Assembly: GCA_907164885.2 (NCBI GenBank)
Contig: OU015492.1
Span: 196,595,460-196,659,459, forward strand
Reading direction: 5' to 3'
Length of the DNA stretch: 64,000 nucleotides
DNA from: Dolomedes plantarius
Taxonomy: Eukaryota > Arthropoda > Arachnida > Araneae > Dolomedidae
The notes under the pieces: generated by a model
The model's input: only the letters and a program-made list of their open reading frames with translations
Told to the model about the DNA's origin: nothing
Database searches by the model: none
Made by a program: the position numbers and the translations under genes
Part shown: positions 1 to 12,400 of the stretch, piece after piece
Layout: the number at the start of each line of letters is the position of its first letter
How positions within the stretch are numbered: position 1 is the stretch's first letter

Positions 1-525
1 AAACTTTATCTGTCAAACTTTATTTGTGGTTCTGTGCATCCCCGTAAAACACAAATACCGTTTCATCATTCCATAGATGGAACATTTCATCCGCATTTCC
101 GGATGGTTGCGCATGATTAGAAACACATTTGTGTCGTTTTTTTAATGGCCACTGGTAATCGTCCGCTCTTATTATCAGAGAATCCCACAGTTCGCGTCTG
201 ATGTACTAAGAAGGAAATAGAACAGAACAAACTTTAGTATTTAAATACAAACAAACCAGCTCAGACATATAACTTTTCATATTTATTACGAAATTAAAGG
301 AATCAAAATGTAATTTATGAAGTTATTGTACATTTAAACATATCAGGGGAAGTAAATAGTAGATTTGTAACGGGGCACTAGTTACATGAAGCGAGGTTAC
401 ATCGTAAATATATCTACTCTATAAACAACCCTTCATAAATAAAAACCTTTATATGAACTGAATGATTAAATTATTCAGAAATTATTGAACAAAGTATTAA
501 CATGCGTTCATTAAAAATAGCGGTT

Positions 526-927
526 TTAGTCTAATTGTCCGTTCCATTCTAGCTGCCACGATTTAGAATCCTGATGTCGCTGCTCGCTATTTTCCAATTC
601 AATGAGCTGGGTTCGCTTATTCAACATTTTCAATACTAGTATGAAAAATTCCTGTTGAAGTACATTTGTCGTCAACGCGAGGATTTTCGCCCAGTTTCGG
701 GGAAACAGAACCTCCCTACTAATATTTAATTGTTAATACATTTGTATAGTTGATTCAACAAGAGACACGATCCGGGGGAGCTGTCTGAGTGTAGCTATTT
801 CCTCTCTGACCGCAACGGATGATGATACGACGAAGTTATTTACGTACTGATTAAGTTTCGTCGGTTCTGTTTCGAAATGCCCCGTGATGACAGTCAGTGT
901 ATACGGTATAGACATAATATCTGTCAC
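526..927 (-). pseudogene. Unidentified coding relic with one in-frame stop
   Basis: Read on the minus strand from 927, a 64-codon open frame ends in TAA at 733-735. The same frame then stays open for about 68 more codons to a TAA at 526-528. The second half is rich in charged and hydrophobic residues likely to form a helix (RNWAKILALTTNVLQQEFF, then LKMLNKRTQLIELEN). An open frame of this length on both sides of a single stop, in DNA slightly richer in GC than its surroundings, suggests decayed coding sequence or a stop-containing exon. I do not recognise the family. It could also be a chance frame. Confidence 0.3.
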
Positions 928-996
928 TTTTATCCTTCCATAACGTACGCAGTATTACATAATAGATGAGAATGGAGTACCCCTTTATCTATAAAC

Positions 997-1516
997 TAGA
1001 AGGCAACCCGTCATTTTGACGTCATAATGGAAAAAGTATATGAAAGTTAAAAAATATCCCGATTTATCTAACAATATTGCATTTAATCCACACCTTGTAA
1101 AAGCGAACCATTTCATTATTTTTTATTTATTTAGTTTTTCATGCGATTGGAGTAGTAGACTGCCATTCAGTTTTTTACAGCTCATTACGCGATATGAATA
1201 CTTGAGCTACTTGATTCATTCACATTCAAGTTTGTTTACTTTCAGAATTCATCGCAAAAGTAAACAGATTTTTAAAAACTGTTAAATATACAGCTAAAAG
1301 CATCCAATTTTTTTTAGTTCTGAATGTTTTATAGAAAAATAGGCTGAACAAACGTGATTTGATGGAGAAGATATTAGTTTTTAGGTAAGAAAAAATTCTG
1401 ATCCACATCTGAAATTGAAATTAAGCCTAACCGGCTGTTTGTTTACTGAGGGCTTCAATTGAAAGATGAGTACAGCCCGGAAGTGTTATACAGAGACAAC
1501 GGCTATTATATATATA
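997..1516. repeat. CRE-containing interspersed repeat, copy 1
   Basis: About 520 bp that reappears in inverted orientation at 56641-57347, near exon 2 of the R7BP-like gene. One edge reads AGAAGGCAACCCGTCATTTT and runs into a perfect TGACGTCA palindrome at 1017-1024. The other edge ends in ACGGCTATTATATA. The copies diverge by scattered substitutions and small indels, as expected of independent insertions. No coding capacity is seen, and no target duplication or terminal inverted repeat is clear, so the class is open. Confidence 0.65.
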
Positions 1517-1520
1517 ATAG

Positions 1521-2454
1521 TGCTTGGAATGTTAAAGATTACGGAACTTTTTTACTTAAGATTTCATGATGTGCAGTTATGATTTTTACACGAGTAAAAC
1601 CTGCAATTAGAGACAACTCTACAGCTTCAAATTTCAAATGTATAATGCCCTTTTTACTTCCGAGTTGAAGAATTACTTTTAACTGCGCGATCGAAGATTC
1701 CAATCGTTAATACATTCTTGAATGCCTTAAGCAAAGATTGATGCTTTAATTTCATAGACCATAAATTTTAAATCCCCTAAGAAACAGATGAATAGAAATG
1801 CACAAAGTTTTAGAAGAAACCTTTCTTACTTTTTTAGTCTTAGAAACTAGTTTATCAGATCATGAAACTTTCTGAAAGCTTTTTTACCCCCCTTTTCTCG
1901 TAAAAGCACTTTTATTACCTTTCAGCCGGAGATAAATCTTGCTTTCTCCTTTCATTGAGGTTATGCATGTTAAATGGTGTTTAACTGTAAAATGTTTTAG
2001 ATACAAAATTAAATACCTTTCAATTTATGTTTTTTTTTTTCACGTGCTATCCTTATTTTGTTTTCTGCATTAAAAGCTCACAAATTAAAGTTGTTCACTA
2101 ATTATACTAATGAACAATTTCTTATTTTTTACGTATCATAATAATGTAATTTGTTAATCTGAAAATAATGATTTTCGTTTTCTATTATATTAAACGTTTT
2201 ATCTTATTCCAATGTTTCTTAATGTTTTAAGAAAATACTCCCGACAAAAAAGCCGTTGTTTTCTCACTATATAATTCCCACAAATCAATGAATTAAAAAA
2301 ATGAGGACGATTAATTGAGACTTATTACAACTAAATTTTAAAAGCTGTTTTCAATAAGCTAAAAACAGTTTTATTATAAAAGCATTGTAAATCAGGCACA
2401 GGTACTTAAATTAATATGGCAAAATTAATTCTGTATCTAGTTATTTATATTTTA
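1521..2454. other. AT-rich, no recognised feature
   Basis: Simple AT-rich sequence. I see no long frame, repeat copy or strong secondary structure. Confidence 0.6.
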
Positions 2455-3252
2455 CTAGCTGAAAACCCGTACTTCGCTACGGAGTACATTCGAATTAAAT
2501 ACAACGGTCAATGTATACAATCAATGCCAAAAATATGTATAAATATATTTATAATAAATACAACGATCAATGTATGCAATTGACGTAAAAAAACGAAAAA
2601 ATATATTTATAAAAAATTGTAAGGAATATTTTTATAGACAAAATAATGTAGATGAAAATATTCAAATTAAATCTAATAGAACATACTAAAGAATATAGTA
2701 CAGTTAATATAGTACAGTTTGAGGAACATATCTTTTCTGTAATTTAATATTTTTTTTTGGATAACGTCCAATCGTCTGCCGCATTAGCAAGAAAAAAAAT
2801 ATTTTTTGTCTATTCCGTTGTTATGCACGTGACGATAAATTAATTTAAAGTACCATAAAAAGAAATCACGTGATCAGCATTTAATAAATTAAATTCTAAA
2901 AATTAGTCTTTAAAAATTCACCAAAAATCAGAAAATTCAGGTAAAGATTCGAAAAAGATTTCATTTTAAAGGAATTTTTATGATTTTTCTAGTGATATAA
3001 ATTTTGTAACCCTCAAATTCTTATTTGAAATGCAAACTTAAAAAAAGTTACTAAAACAGCTTAAAAATTTAATTTAAAAGAATCTAAGAAGAATTTTACA
3101 AAAATCTTTCTTAGTGCTCTCCTACACTATAAGAAGAATCGCCATGCAAAATTTCAGCTCTTTAGGTCTAGCGGTTTGGTTTGTGCGTTGTATATCGGTC
3201 AGTCAATCAGTCAGTCAGTCAGTTACGGAACTGTTATATATATATATATAGA
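2455..3252 (-). mobile_element. Non-autonomous Helitron-like element (family A), copy 1
   Basis: In minus orientation the element starts TCTATATATATA after an A and ends in CTAG before a T, the A/T insertion pattern of Helitrons. Its 3' end has a short hairpin (CCGTAGC loop GC-ACGG class, with one bulge) about 8 to 10 bases before CTAG. The 5' end carries a run of TGAC/TCAG units and a conserved block around CCTAAAGAGCTGAAATTTTG. Other copies lie at 4090, 15123 and about 20020. No Rep/helicase sequence is seen, so it is non-autonomous. Confidence 0.7.
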
Positions 3253-3877
3253 TAAATAAGTTTAATTGATTTAACATTACGTTTCTTTCAAAATTACTAA
3301 GATGAGTTTAAAAAAGAATAAGCAGTTTCTTTAAATAGGTGTGCGAAAGAACTTAGAACTTTTTTTAAGATTCATTCAAATTTTTTAGACCATCATAATT
3401 AATTCATTCATACCTTCCTCGGGGAAATTATGAAATGAATACTTTATTTTCTGATTCATGTAAATTCGCCTATTATTCCTCTCCGAAATTACAAAAAAGG
3501 GTTAAAAAAGGACCCAAAGCTCTACCGCTTGTCATCGAAAGGAAAAAATGAAACTGGAAGCCTAATTTCACCAAAATTCAAAAATTCTGCTGAAAATAAT
3601 ATTGCAAAATCACACGTAAATAATAGCAATACAGAGAAAGTGGTGTGACTTCTATGGGTTGTAACGTGTTTATTTTGGAGAAAAGAAAATTCCTATGGCT
3701 GTGTATTCATTAATTCAAAACTTTTAAATATAAACAAGTTATGAACACAAATAAGAAAGAATACCTAATGAATCAAAAATATGCAAGTACGCTTCGAGGG
3801 GTTAATAATATAAAGATGAACCAAATGAAAGGGAGACGTTTAGTTTTTTTTTCTGTAATGATTTGTTGGTTTGAAAA

Positions 3878-4080
3878 TCTATATATATATATAACAGTTC
3901 AGTGACTGACTGACTGACGGATAACACGCAGTCCAAACTGCTGGACCTAAAGAGCTGAAATTTTGCATGGCGATTCTTCTTATAGTGTAGGGGTCGTGTG
4001 TACTTCATTAGAGGGTCACTTCAATTTACATATACCCAAGTTAGGGGTTGAAATTAGCCATTTCTATAACTGTTTCTTAA
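3878..4080 (+). mobile_element. Helitron-like family A, 5' end fragment
   Basis: Carries the family A 5' end (TCTATATATATA, TGAC units, GGACCTAAAGAGCTGAAATT) to about 3990. It then diverges into unrelated sequence until the next copy begins at 4090. It is either a truncated copy or a sub-family sharing only the 5' end. Confidence 0.55.
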
Positions 4081-4089
4081 CGATAAAAA

Positions 4090-4726
4090 TCTATATATAT
4101 AAAACAGTTCCTTAACTGACTGACTCACTGACATACAACGCACAGACCAAACCGCTGGACCTAAAGGGCTAAAAATTTTGTATGGTGATTCTTCTTATAG
4201 TGTAAGGGTGCACTAAGACAGAGGTTTGAAAAATTCTTTGATATTTTTAAATTAAATTTTTAAGCTGTTTTTGTAACATTTTTTAAATTTGCATTAAAAA
4301 TAATAATCTGAGGTTTATAAAATTTATATCACGAGAAAGATCATAAAATTCCTTTAAAATGAAATCTCTTTCAAATCTTTAGCTACATTTTCTGATTTTT
4401 GGTAAATTTTTAAGGATTAATTTTTAGAATTTAATTTATTAAATGCAGATCACGTGGTGTCTTTTCTTTTAGTGATACTTTAAATTAATTTTGCGTCACG
4501 TGCATAACAATGAAATAAATTGAGAAAAAACAATATTAAAAAAAAGATAAAATTTAACCAGTAACAGATAAAATTTAACCTCTAGACTAATTGAGATGGA
4601 AGTTGATTATGAATTTAATTCAAAATTGTATGTTTTATGAATATTCAACTTAGAAATTTATTGCATACATTAATCGTTGTATTTTATTTGAATGTACTCC
4701 GTAGCGAAGCACGGGTATTCAGCTAG
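4090..4726 (+). mobile_element. Non-autonomous Helitron-like element (family A), copy 2
   Basis: Complete copy, 637 bp, beginning TCTATATATATAAAACAG after A and ending with the hairpin-bearing tail CCGTAGCGAAGCACGGG, a short spacer, then CTAG before T. Its interior is colinear with the copies at 2455 and 15123. No coding sequence. Confidence 0.72.
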
Positions 4727-4789
4727 TGTTAATATACAGGAAGTGATAGTGATACATGAACTATATATCCTCTACATTTAGTTGCCTTG

Positions 4790-5233
4790 TGGGTTCAAGC
4801 CTTAGATTTTGGATACCATGAGCGATGAAAGTCAATGATGGTTTGCATAACCAGACATGAGTGATGTTCCAGATATCTGCATCGTTAGCAAACTGGTGGC
4901 CCAAGAGAGCCTTTTTCGTAGGGTTGAAGATGTGGTAACTGTAGAGTGATAAGGGAGGCTAATAGGGGTATGGTTGAGGACCTCCCAAAGAAGTGCAGCA
5001 ACAAACCTTGTCCATGGTAGCAATCGATTCCATAGTGATGGCTAAGTGGGCTTGAGCAGGTCTCGGCATGTCCCATGCTCACACGTCTTTACGAAATTCA
5101 CTAAACCATCTGAACTCCGTGGCAGGCACTCATGTCCATACACATCCTTCATTCTTCGACAAATTTCGGCTCCACTAACACCGTCTTCCGTGAAAAACTT
5201 AACTTCTCACTGGGCCTGTTTGGACGAAACCAT
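4790..5233 (-). pseudogene. Mariner (SETMAR-like) transposase relic
   Basis: On the minus strand an ATG at 5233 opens a frame with one early TGA. It then reads VKFFTEDGVSGAEICRRMK followed by DVYGHECLPRSS, the N-terminal helix-turn-helix region of the mariner transposases annotated as SETMAR-like in arthropods. After a gap, about 4800-4995 encodes a decayed VLNHTPYSP-type stretch followed by YHIFNPTKKALLGHQF, the region around the last catalytic acid and the PYSPDL-type motif. The middle of the catalytic domain is missing and both parts carry stops, so the copy is dead. Confidence 0.65.
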
Positions 5234-5311
5234 GCCACGACCATACGTAGTCATCTTGCTTGAACATGTTCACACAGCACACTGACACTTTCCAATGATA
5301 ACAACTTCGTG

Positions 5312-5352
5312 CCGTAACTGTTATAAAGCCATGTGCTTTATAACAGTTACGG
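5312..5352. repeat. Perfect 18 bp hairpin
   Basis: Arms 5312-5329 and 5335-5352 are exact reverse complements around a 5-base loop (5330-5334). It lies just upstream of the mariner relic's start, in its reading direction. It may be a terminal piece of the mariner element or an independent local inversion. Confidence 0.75.
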
Positions 5353-5402
5353 TGTGGGGTGTTGGGAGCGAGAAAAATGGAGCTTGTCATTCCACCATCT
5401 TA

Positions 5403-5918
5403 CCTTTTTTAAGTGAATGATCCTGATGAAATATTTTAAAATGAATATAGAATACTGTTGCTATCCCCAATCGACTTGTCAATATTGTAATTGCGTGAGT
5501 CATGATTTATTTTTATTTTATTTCTAAATTTTAAGTTCTACACGTGGTACACCCGAGCCACGTGGGGTGTTCATAAAATGTAAGTGTAAGGTTCCTTCCT
5601 TAAACTTAATTTAAGTTAGAGTTATATCTTAGTAACTCCTCAGTGAGACTTAACTCTGGGTATATTCTATATAATTACTATCTTAACATGCTGCTATTTT
5701 TTAATAAGTTAACTCTAATTATTTATCTCAACGCAATGTACTTAGGACCACTATGGTCAATGTAACAGTAACATACAACTCACTCTACCGACGCCATTAC
5801 AAATATCTGTGTACTTAAGACTACGGCTATTGCAAAAGTCTCGCTTTTATTTGGGTTACGCCTATAGCTTTACACACATTTCTTGCTACCAAAGAAGAAA
5901 ATTTCAAAATATGTTTGA
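5403..5918. other. No recognised feature
   Basis: Mixed AT-rich sequence. A short imperfect palindrome centred near 5555 (CACGTGG repeated inverted) is the only local structure. No gene is seen. Confidence 0.5.
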
Positions 5919-6403
5919 CTAGCGGCCCGGCCCGTCCCGACTTTGTCCGTGTTGAACAAAATATTATACCAATAAATTTCCAGTTGATAGCCAATAAATT
6001 GTAAATCTTTTTTTACCTCAAAAATAACCTTAATAATACCTTAAATTAATATTACGTTAGTTAATAATTAAAGTTAATTTTTTAAAAGAAAAAGGGGTGC
6101 CGGAGAACGGCCAGATTCGAACCGCTAACGTCAGAACAGAAGCCCACCGCGATAGCACCACGCTAAGGATCGTTGAAGACATCGGCACAAAAAGCGGTAG
6201 AGGAAAGTAGCGGTAACAATGGAGACTGTTAGGATTAAGCCCCTAACTTTATTTCTACTGATCAGATATACATAATATATAGCCTATGTCCATCTGGAAT
6301 AATGTACCTTTCAAACAGTGAAAGAATTTTTCAAATAGGTGCAGTGATTCTGGAGATTACCCTCCACATACAAAATCGCTCTCTCTTTATATATAAGTAT
6401 AGA
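5919..6403 (-). mobile_element. Helitron-like element (family B) carrying a tRNA-like head
   Basis: In minus orientation it starts TCTATACTTATATATAAAG after A, a common arthropod Helitron 5' end. It ends in a GC-rich tail (CGGGACGGGCCGGGCCG) followed by CTAG before T. Total length is 485 bp. Its 5' part resembles a widely dispersed arthropod repeat (the GTAATCTCC...AATCACTGCACC region). The middle holds a tRNA-derived segment in the same orientation. No protein is encoded. Confidence 0.6.
6090..6185 (-). ncRNA. tRNA-like pol III promoter segment
   Basis: On the minus strand the order is an A-box-like TAGCGTGGTGCTATCGCGG, then a near-perfect B box GGTTCGAATCT about 35 bases further on, then a T-run (complement of 6061-6095) that could terminate pol III. 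The acceptor stem does not pair and the T stem is weak, so this is a tRNA-derived SINE head or pseudo-tRNA, not a working tRNA gene. Confidence 0.5.
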
Positions 6404-9400
6404 TTATGCTTTCATTTTCCAAATTTCCCATGAGACTGAAGTAACCCACAAAAAAAAGTATGTGTATCTGTGGATATTAGATCTGGGGATACTGGGGAAG
6501 TTTAAGAGCCACTGGTTGTACAATAAGTCTAAATATCATACCGTTATGCAATATCATACCGTTTTGCAGGTCGTCGCTTATTTGTATAAATAATAAAAAA
6601 AATAATAATTTTTAAATAACAACACATACTTCTGCTACTTTTGTTCAATATCATTTTGAATTATGAAAGCTGTTACATAAATCACGTGGTAGTTCATAAC
6701 AGTTCGAGGCTTTATAACTATTCCTATATATAAAGCATTTCATATATTATAGCTTAGTAAATCAGTTTTCAAAAATTTTATAATGGTACCAAGCAGCATA
6801 CACATTTTTTTCTGTACATCCTAATTTTCATTTAAATAATATTTAGCGCTGAAAATATAAATATTTAACAACAATTTTAATATTTCAAATGTGGTGAACC
6901 CTTAATATATTCATGTTCCAAGCATTTAATTTCCTTTCCGAAAAATTTTGATGATTACAGGTTTATGGGAATGAAGAATCTCAAAAACCTACATACACAC
7001 ACATCTTTATAAAATCTCTTCTAAAATACGTTGATACGTGACAACCAATCAAACGCCTGCAAGATATGATCATTAAAATAACTACACAAATGTTTGAATG
7101 ATACCGCATTGGAAATTCATAAGTTTACCTCCTTTCCCGATAAATTGGTTTTTTGCTTGCTTGCTAAATTAGTTTGTCACTGTATTTTCTTAAAATACTG
7201 GATTGGGGAACATTTCATTTTGTTTATTGAAGATGTCAACTTTTATGTGATGCCATAGATCATTATTTCATTCCTCAATTATCGTAGAAACTATAATTAT
7301 GATGTTTTATTGCAAATATATACTACTTTTATTTCAAGTTAAGAAAGTATATTGGTATTTTGGTAAATAAATCGCTTACATATTTGTTCAGACTGGATTA
7401 AGATGGTTAGTTTGGCTTATTCTTTTTCTTTTACATTATAGAGATTTAGGCATTATTCAATACTTTAATGCAGTAATTACACTGCCAAAGCTGCTTGTAA
7501 TTTGTGTAAACTGCACATTTATATGTACAATAAACATAATTTTAATTATCAATATGGTAAGAAGATAGATAAAAGGGGGGCAGAAGTAAACTATTCAGAT
7601 CAGTATCCAGGCTGAGAGTTTTTGATGTTTCATTCTATAAAAAATCGTAAACGGATTTTTTACAGAGGGATTTTCCGATTTTACAGGAAGCATGTTTTTG
7701 CAGTGAAAATAGATATATTTGATTGAGTAAGATTTATAGGTTAATGATTTATATTTAAAATTATGTCAGCTATGATAGAGCATTACAGAAACATTAACGT
7801 TCAGATTTGTAGCAATCAGACTGCTTTATACAATTTCTTGATTTTTTAACGTTGTTTTCTATTTTAGGCACAAATGCAAAATTTTCCAGGATATAACAAG
7901 AATTCTAACCAATTTTAAATTTACCTATTTTCTCTGTTCTTGTGTTAAGTGGAATAAACTACATTATTTGGAAAAATATTCTGTTAGTTGTATTTGCAAG
8001 AATAATTATTGTCTTTGAATAATAATTATTTAAAAGGAATTATTGCTTGTTACATAGAAGAGTAATAACGCATATTGGTCGGTTATTTGTTTCTGCTTGA
8101 AATATCACAATATTTAGTTAACCCTGCAGGGTAATTTACAATCATCTACATGTGTAGACTCCCCTAAAAATTTACATATCAGTATACTATAACAAACCTA
8201 TCCAACGGATACTAAATTTTGTGTTTCAAATATATCTCTAAACATTTTTCCAATCATCTTAATCAACTTATTACTTAGCAAAAAAAAATTCAGTGCAGTG
8301 TATTACGGTTGATGTAATTCTCAAATCATACGCCTGGCAAACCATGATTTATAAGCTTGAATAGTTTATACATAAATAAAAGTATTAAAACTGAGTCTCG
8401 ATAATATAATTTGCATTGTGTAGATTATTTTTAAATTATTGTTTAAGATTTCTTGTATTTGTATAAGATTACATTTATAAGGTTTGCATTATTCTTTTAA
8501 TGTTTTATACAACTTCCAAATACACTTATGTAATAACGTGACTGACCCTTTTAAATGAAACCAATTTTGTGTTTAAAACTGTTCAGTTAGGGTTCATGTT
8601 TGGGTTTTGAATGTGATTGTTATGGACTTTTTTCAACATATTTCTTGTGTTTTCCATTGAAAACTAGATTTTTAAACAAAAAATAAATACTGTAGTGTTA
8701 GTTATTATTGACGTCATTTTTACAATTTAGATTCCTTGATAAATTATCCAAGAAAAGTGATACTTGTTTTTTGTTATGGATCCCTTGAATGTCTAAGAAA
8801 TTTGGTAAGTGATCGGATCACATACGAATAAAATTCCTTACTGGAAATAAGCATCTCTCTGTTCAATACATTTAATAAAATAAACCAAAACCTGAAGGGT
8901 CTTATTGTATTTATCCATCCATTTAAACAAAATATAACACTTTAATGCTAGCATGTGCTTGTTTACCATGCCTTCACTCTTAAAGATCACCATGCTAGAC
9001 GATAAAATGTTCATAGTTTACTTTATGAGATAAAATATGTTATATTTTCCCCTATATAAAAGTCAGAGTTCTGTGATCTTTTTCATACTTAGTGTATAAT
9101 TTTTACAACTCCTCATCCACTTCTATTCGGGGTTACATAGGACAAAATATACTTCAATATTTTAAATAATATCTAAAGGGTAATATTGCACAAAATTAGA
9201 GAGACTTTTTCTTTTCTGCTGGAGAGAGCATATGAAAATACCATTATAAAAAAGAGTTTACAACAGATAAAAAAGAGATTGAATTATTGAGAACGTGCAA
9301 AGAATCACAATCATATAAAATTAATTATGTACAAAGAAATATAAAAAAAAAATTAAAAAGTTACATGTAATTCCCTTTCAAAGCCTTTTTCTATCCTTTT

Positions 9401-12400
9401 TACCTATTCTATATCCAAACCTGGTCCGTAAATGAAAAATATTTTAAGTACTGGTGCTTTAGAATTTTCAAAATATTTTTGCCTCTCATGTGTAATTCAA
9501 AAAAAAAATTTCTCTCTTTTTGCGTGCGTCGATCCTAATGAGCAATATACGCCTGCTTTGCAACTTCTTTTATCCAAGTAAATGTATTGAGGGCATTGGT
9601 GACAATCTGTAATTTTATTTGTATAACGTTCTCCATTTTTCTTTACTCCACTTCTTCATTTCATAAGGCAATTAATACACTAGCAAAATTATTGTATAAG
9701 TTGCATGTGTATTTATGCTTCATTTTCTTCTGTCCCTTTTTTTTATAGATGCAGACAAAACGTTGAAATTTGCTACCAAAAATCCTTATTTTTAGATGCA
9801 TCATATGATTCTTTGAACCTGTAAAAAATAGCGTATCGGAATACTTACTTATATCGGCATGACAAAAACTTGCCTTCGGGGAATAAACTGTACAACAGAC
9901 AAGTTTCCTATATCAGCATTTGTGAGAATGCGATATACATTAAATTATTGATATCATTTCTTATCGGTGTAAGGTTTAAATGTTAATGCTGGGTGTCACT
10001 TCATTTTTCTGTTGCTAGTGCACACTTGGGTGATAAATTTTTTAAACACTAGGCGATACACAGTACATTCCGTTTAACTCTTTATAAGGAAAAATGTATA
10101 AATGTTTAGATTTGCGTGGTTTGTAGGAAGCCAGTGGCGACCAATTTAAGAAATACTCCCTCTGGAAATCAGAAAGTAATGCTGTTGAAAAAACTTAAAA
10201 TGTTGAATTTTTATAAATATGCCAACCTAAATGTCATAAAAGGGGAGGTGGGGAGTGATTTCATGTTATGGTGTCCTGTAATTTCCAAAGGCTTCTCAGA
10301 GTTTCTATGAATTTTTTTTTTTCAATTCAGTGAAAAGATTTAGAAATGCAATGTGAACTGAGCAGACAACTATACTATTTTATATAAATCTTTTCATATT
10401 TATAAGGATCGCAGCTTATCTATAATACAGCTGAGCAAGTTATAATTCTTTTCTTTATTTTATAGTAAAGTGAATAGCTAATGAACTTTTTAATTATAAA
10501 CTAGGGATTAAAATGTTACTTTAATTTTCATCGTAAGAAATTTTCATATATATGTTTAACTTCTTAATTAATATATTATGAACTGTATATATGTTTAGTA
10601 TAATTGTTTTATTTTTTCTTTCAGGTTGAAAGAAAATGCATAATCTTCGATGCATCTTGAATGTACTAAATAATGCCTGAAATTTCATAGCTAAGAGAGA
10701 ATTTTTCAAAGTATTTTACATTTTTGAACTCTCCTAAGCAATTTTCCTTTTTTTAAGTGTCCATATTATGCACTTATAAATGACGTAAAGGATCTTCATA
10801 AGAATCATCTATGGTAATGAAAGCAGGATAATTAAGTACAAAAATAATATACAGTATTATTTAATGCTATTTGATCTAATTAAAAGGATGTTGATGACCA
10901 TCAGTTACCAAAATTTAAAATCAAACAAGCCAGAAGATGATATTAAAATGTATCGAGAATTGAAAGACTTGTAAGTTTCTTTCACAATCTATGTAATGAA
11001 TAAAACTAATAAGTATGTATTCATAAAGGACCAAAAAAATAGCAAGTTAACATAAATATTGCTACTACACTTTCTTCTTCTGCAATTACCTTGTTAAAGT
11101 TCTATTCAAGTTCAGTTCGTGCAATCATTTTCTCCCTTTGATGTAAAACATGATTACAGTGTAAGGTACTCTCTCTGACTGTGCATAAAAAATGTATAGG
11201 AATCGTCTACAGTTTTGGTTATTTACATCATGGAATAAAATTACTTTAGATGGTACAAATGTAAAGAAAAAATTATACTTCGATTGACTTTTCCATTTTT
11301 CCTCTGGATCCTTTTTTTTGAACTCCTCTTTTATAAAAAAAATAATAATAATGTAACAAAAGGTTTATTAAGTCTCTTATACTGTATAAAAGCTTGTAAA
11401 TCCTACAAAAAAATAAAGAAAAAAGAATGGTTTCTAATGTGCGTATGAATTATTTTCAAAACGTATGCATACGTTCAATTACGAAAGAAAATACGTTTCG
11501 AGGTGATTAATAGAAAATATTTTGAAATAGATTCAGAATTGTTAAAATTTAAGTAATTCTGAGGGATATTTCTTTAAATTATTCTTTGCAAGCACCAGTT
11601 GTTTTTCTCTGTTTATATTTTACGTCCAAAAAAAGAATTTTGAACACGTTGATAGATAATACTTATGTCCAATTTGATTCTTTTGCATATATATAAGTTT
11701 AAGAACGAGTAAAAGTGTTTATATGCTGTAAACAAATATCAATCATTATAGCAAAATCTGTATATCTTGTGAGCAATAAATATACATTACAGATTTAAAA
11801 ATATTTTCGAAGATACAAAGAAAACGTTTTTTTTTCAAAAAATATCAGATTTGTTGGGAGAGAGAAACATAAGTTAAACTTTAATAAATGTTTATCTAAT
11901 ATGTTTCTTCGCCGCCAGATTTCGAATTTTTTTTCAATACTGTGACATTTTAAGAATTCTATGGAATAACTCATAGAATCTTAAATTCAAATCTTCGTCA
12001 GACATATATCTCACAAATGAAATGGCTTCAAAGGAATGTTTTATGAGAATGATGTCAAATTAGAAAAACTGTCTTTGAAGGTTATTTTTATAACTCCAAG
12101 GATTTAATAAAAATAAGTCTATGAAATATTTGATGAGTGTTTAATGCGACAGTATTCGATAGTCTAGTGTGAATTTTCCAGGTAAATTACTCATCAATTT
12201 TGAATTATGCAGGCTTCTCTAAATGCATCAAGCTGTGAAGAAATTTACCATTTTGGAACGTATAATGAAATAAGACCAAAAATGAACGAATGAGATTTTT
12301 AAATCATTCCATCCACAGAAATTTACTTAATCACTCCGTCCCTACAAGACTGACTTAGCAATTTATCGTAGAATACAACTCTTACGCAATAAGATAAAAA

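Noticed and set aside
4090..4726. Helitron-like family as a SINE
   Set aside because: No A/B boxes or A-rich tail; A/T insertion sites, 5' TC, 3' hairpin and CTAG favour Helitron.
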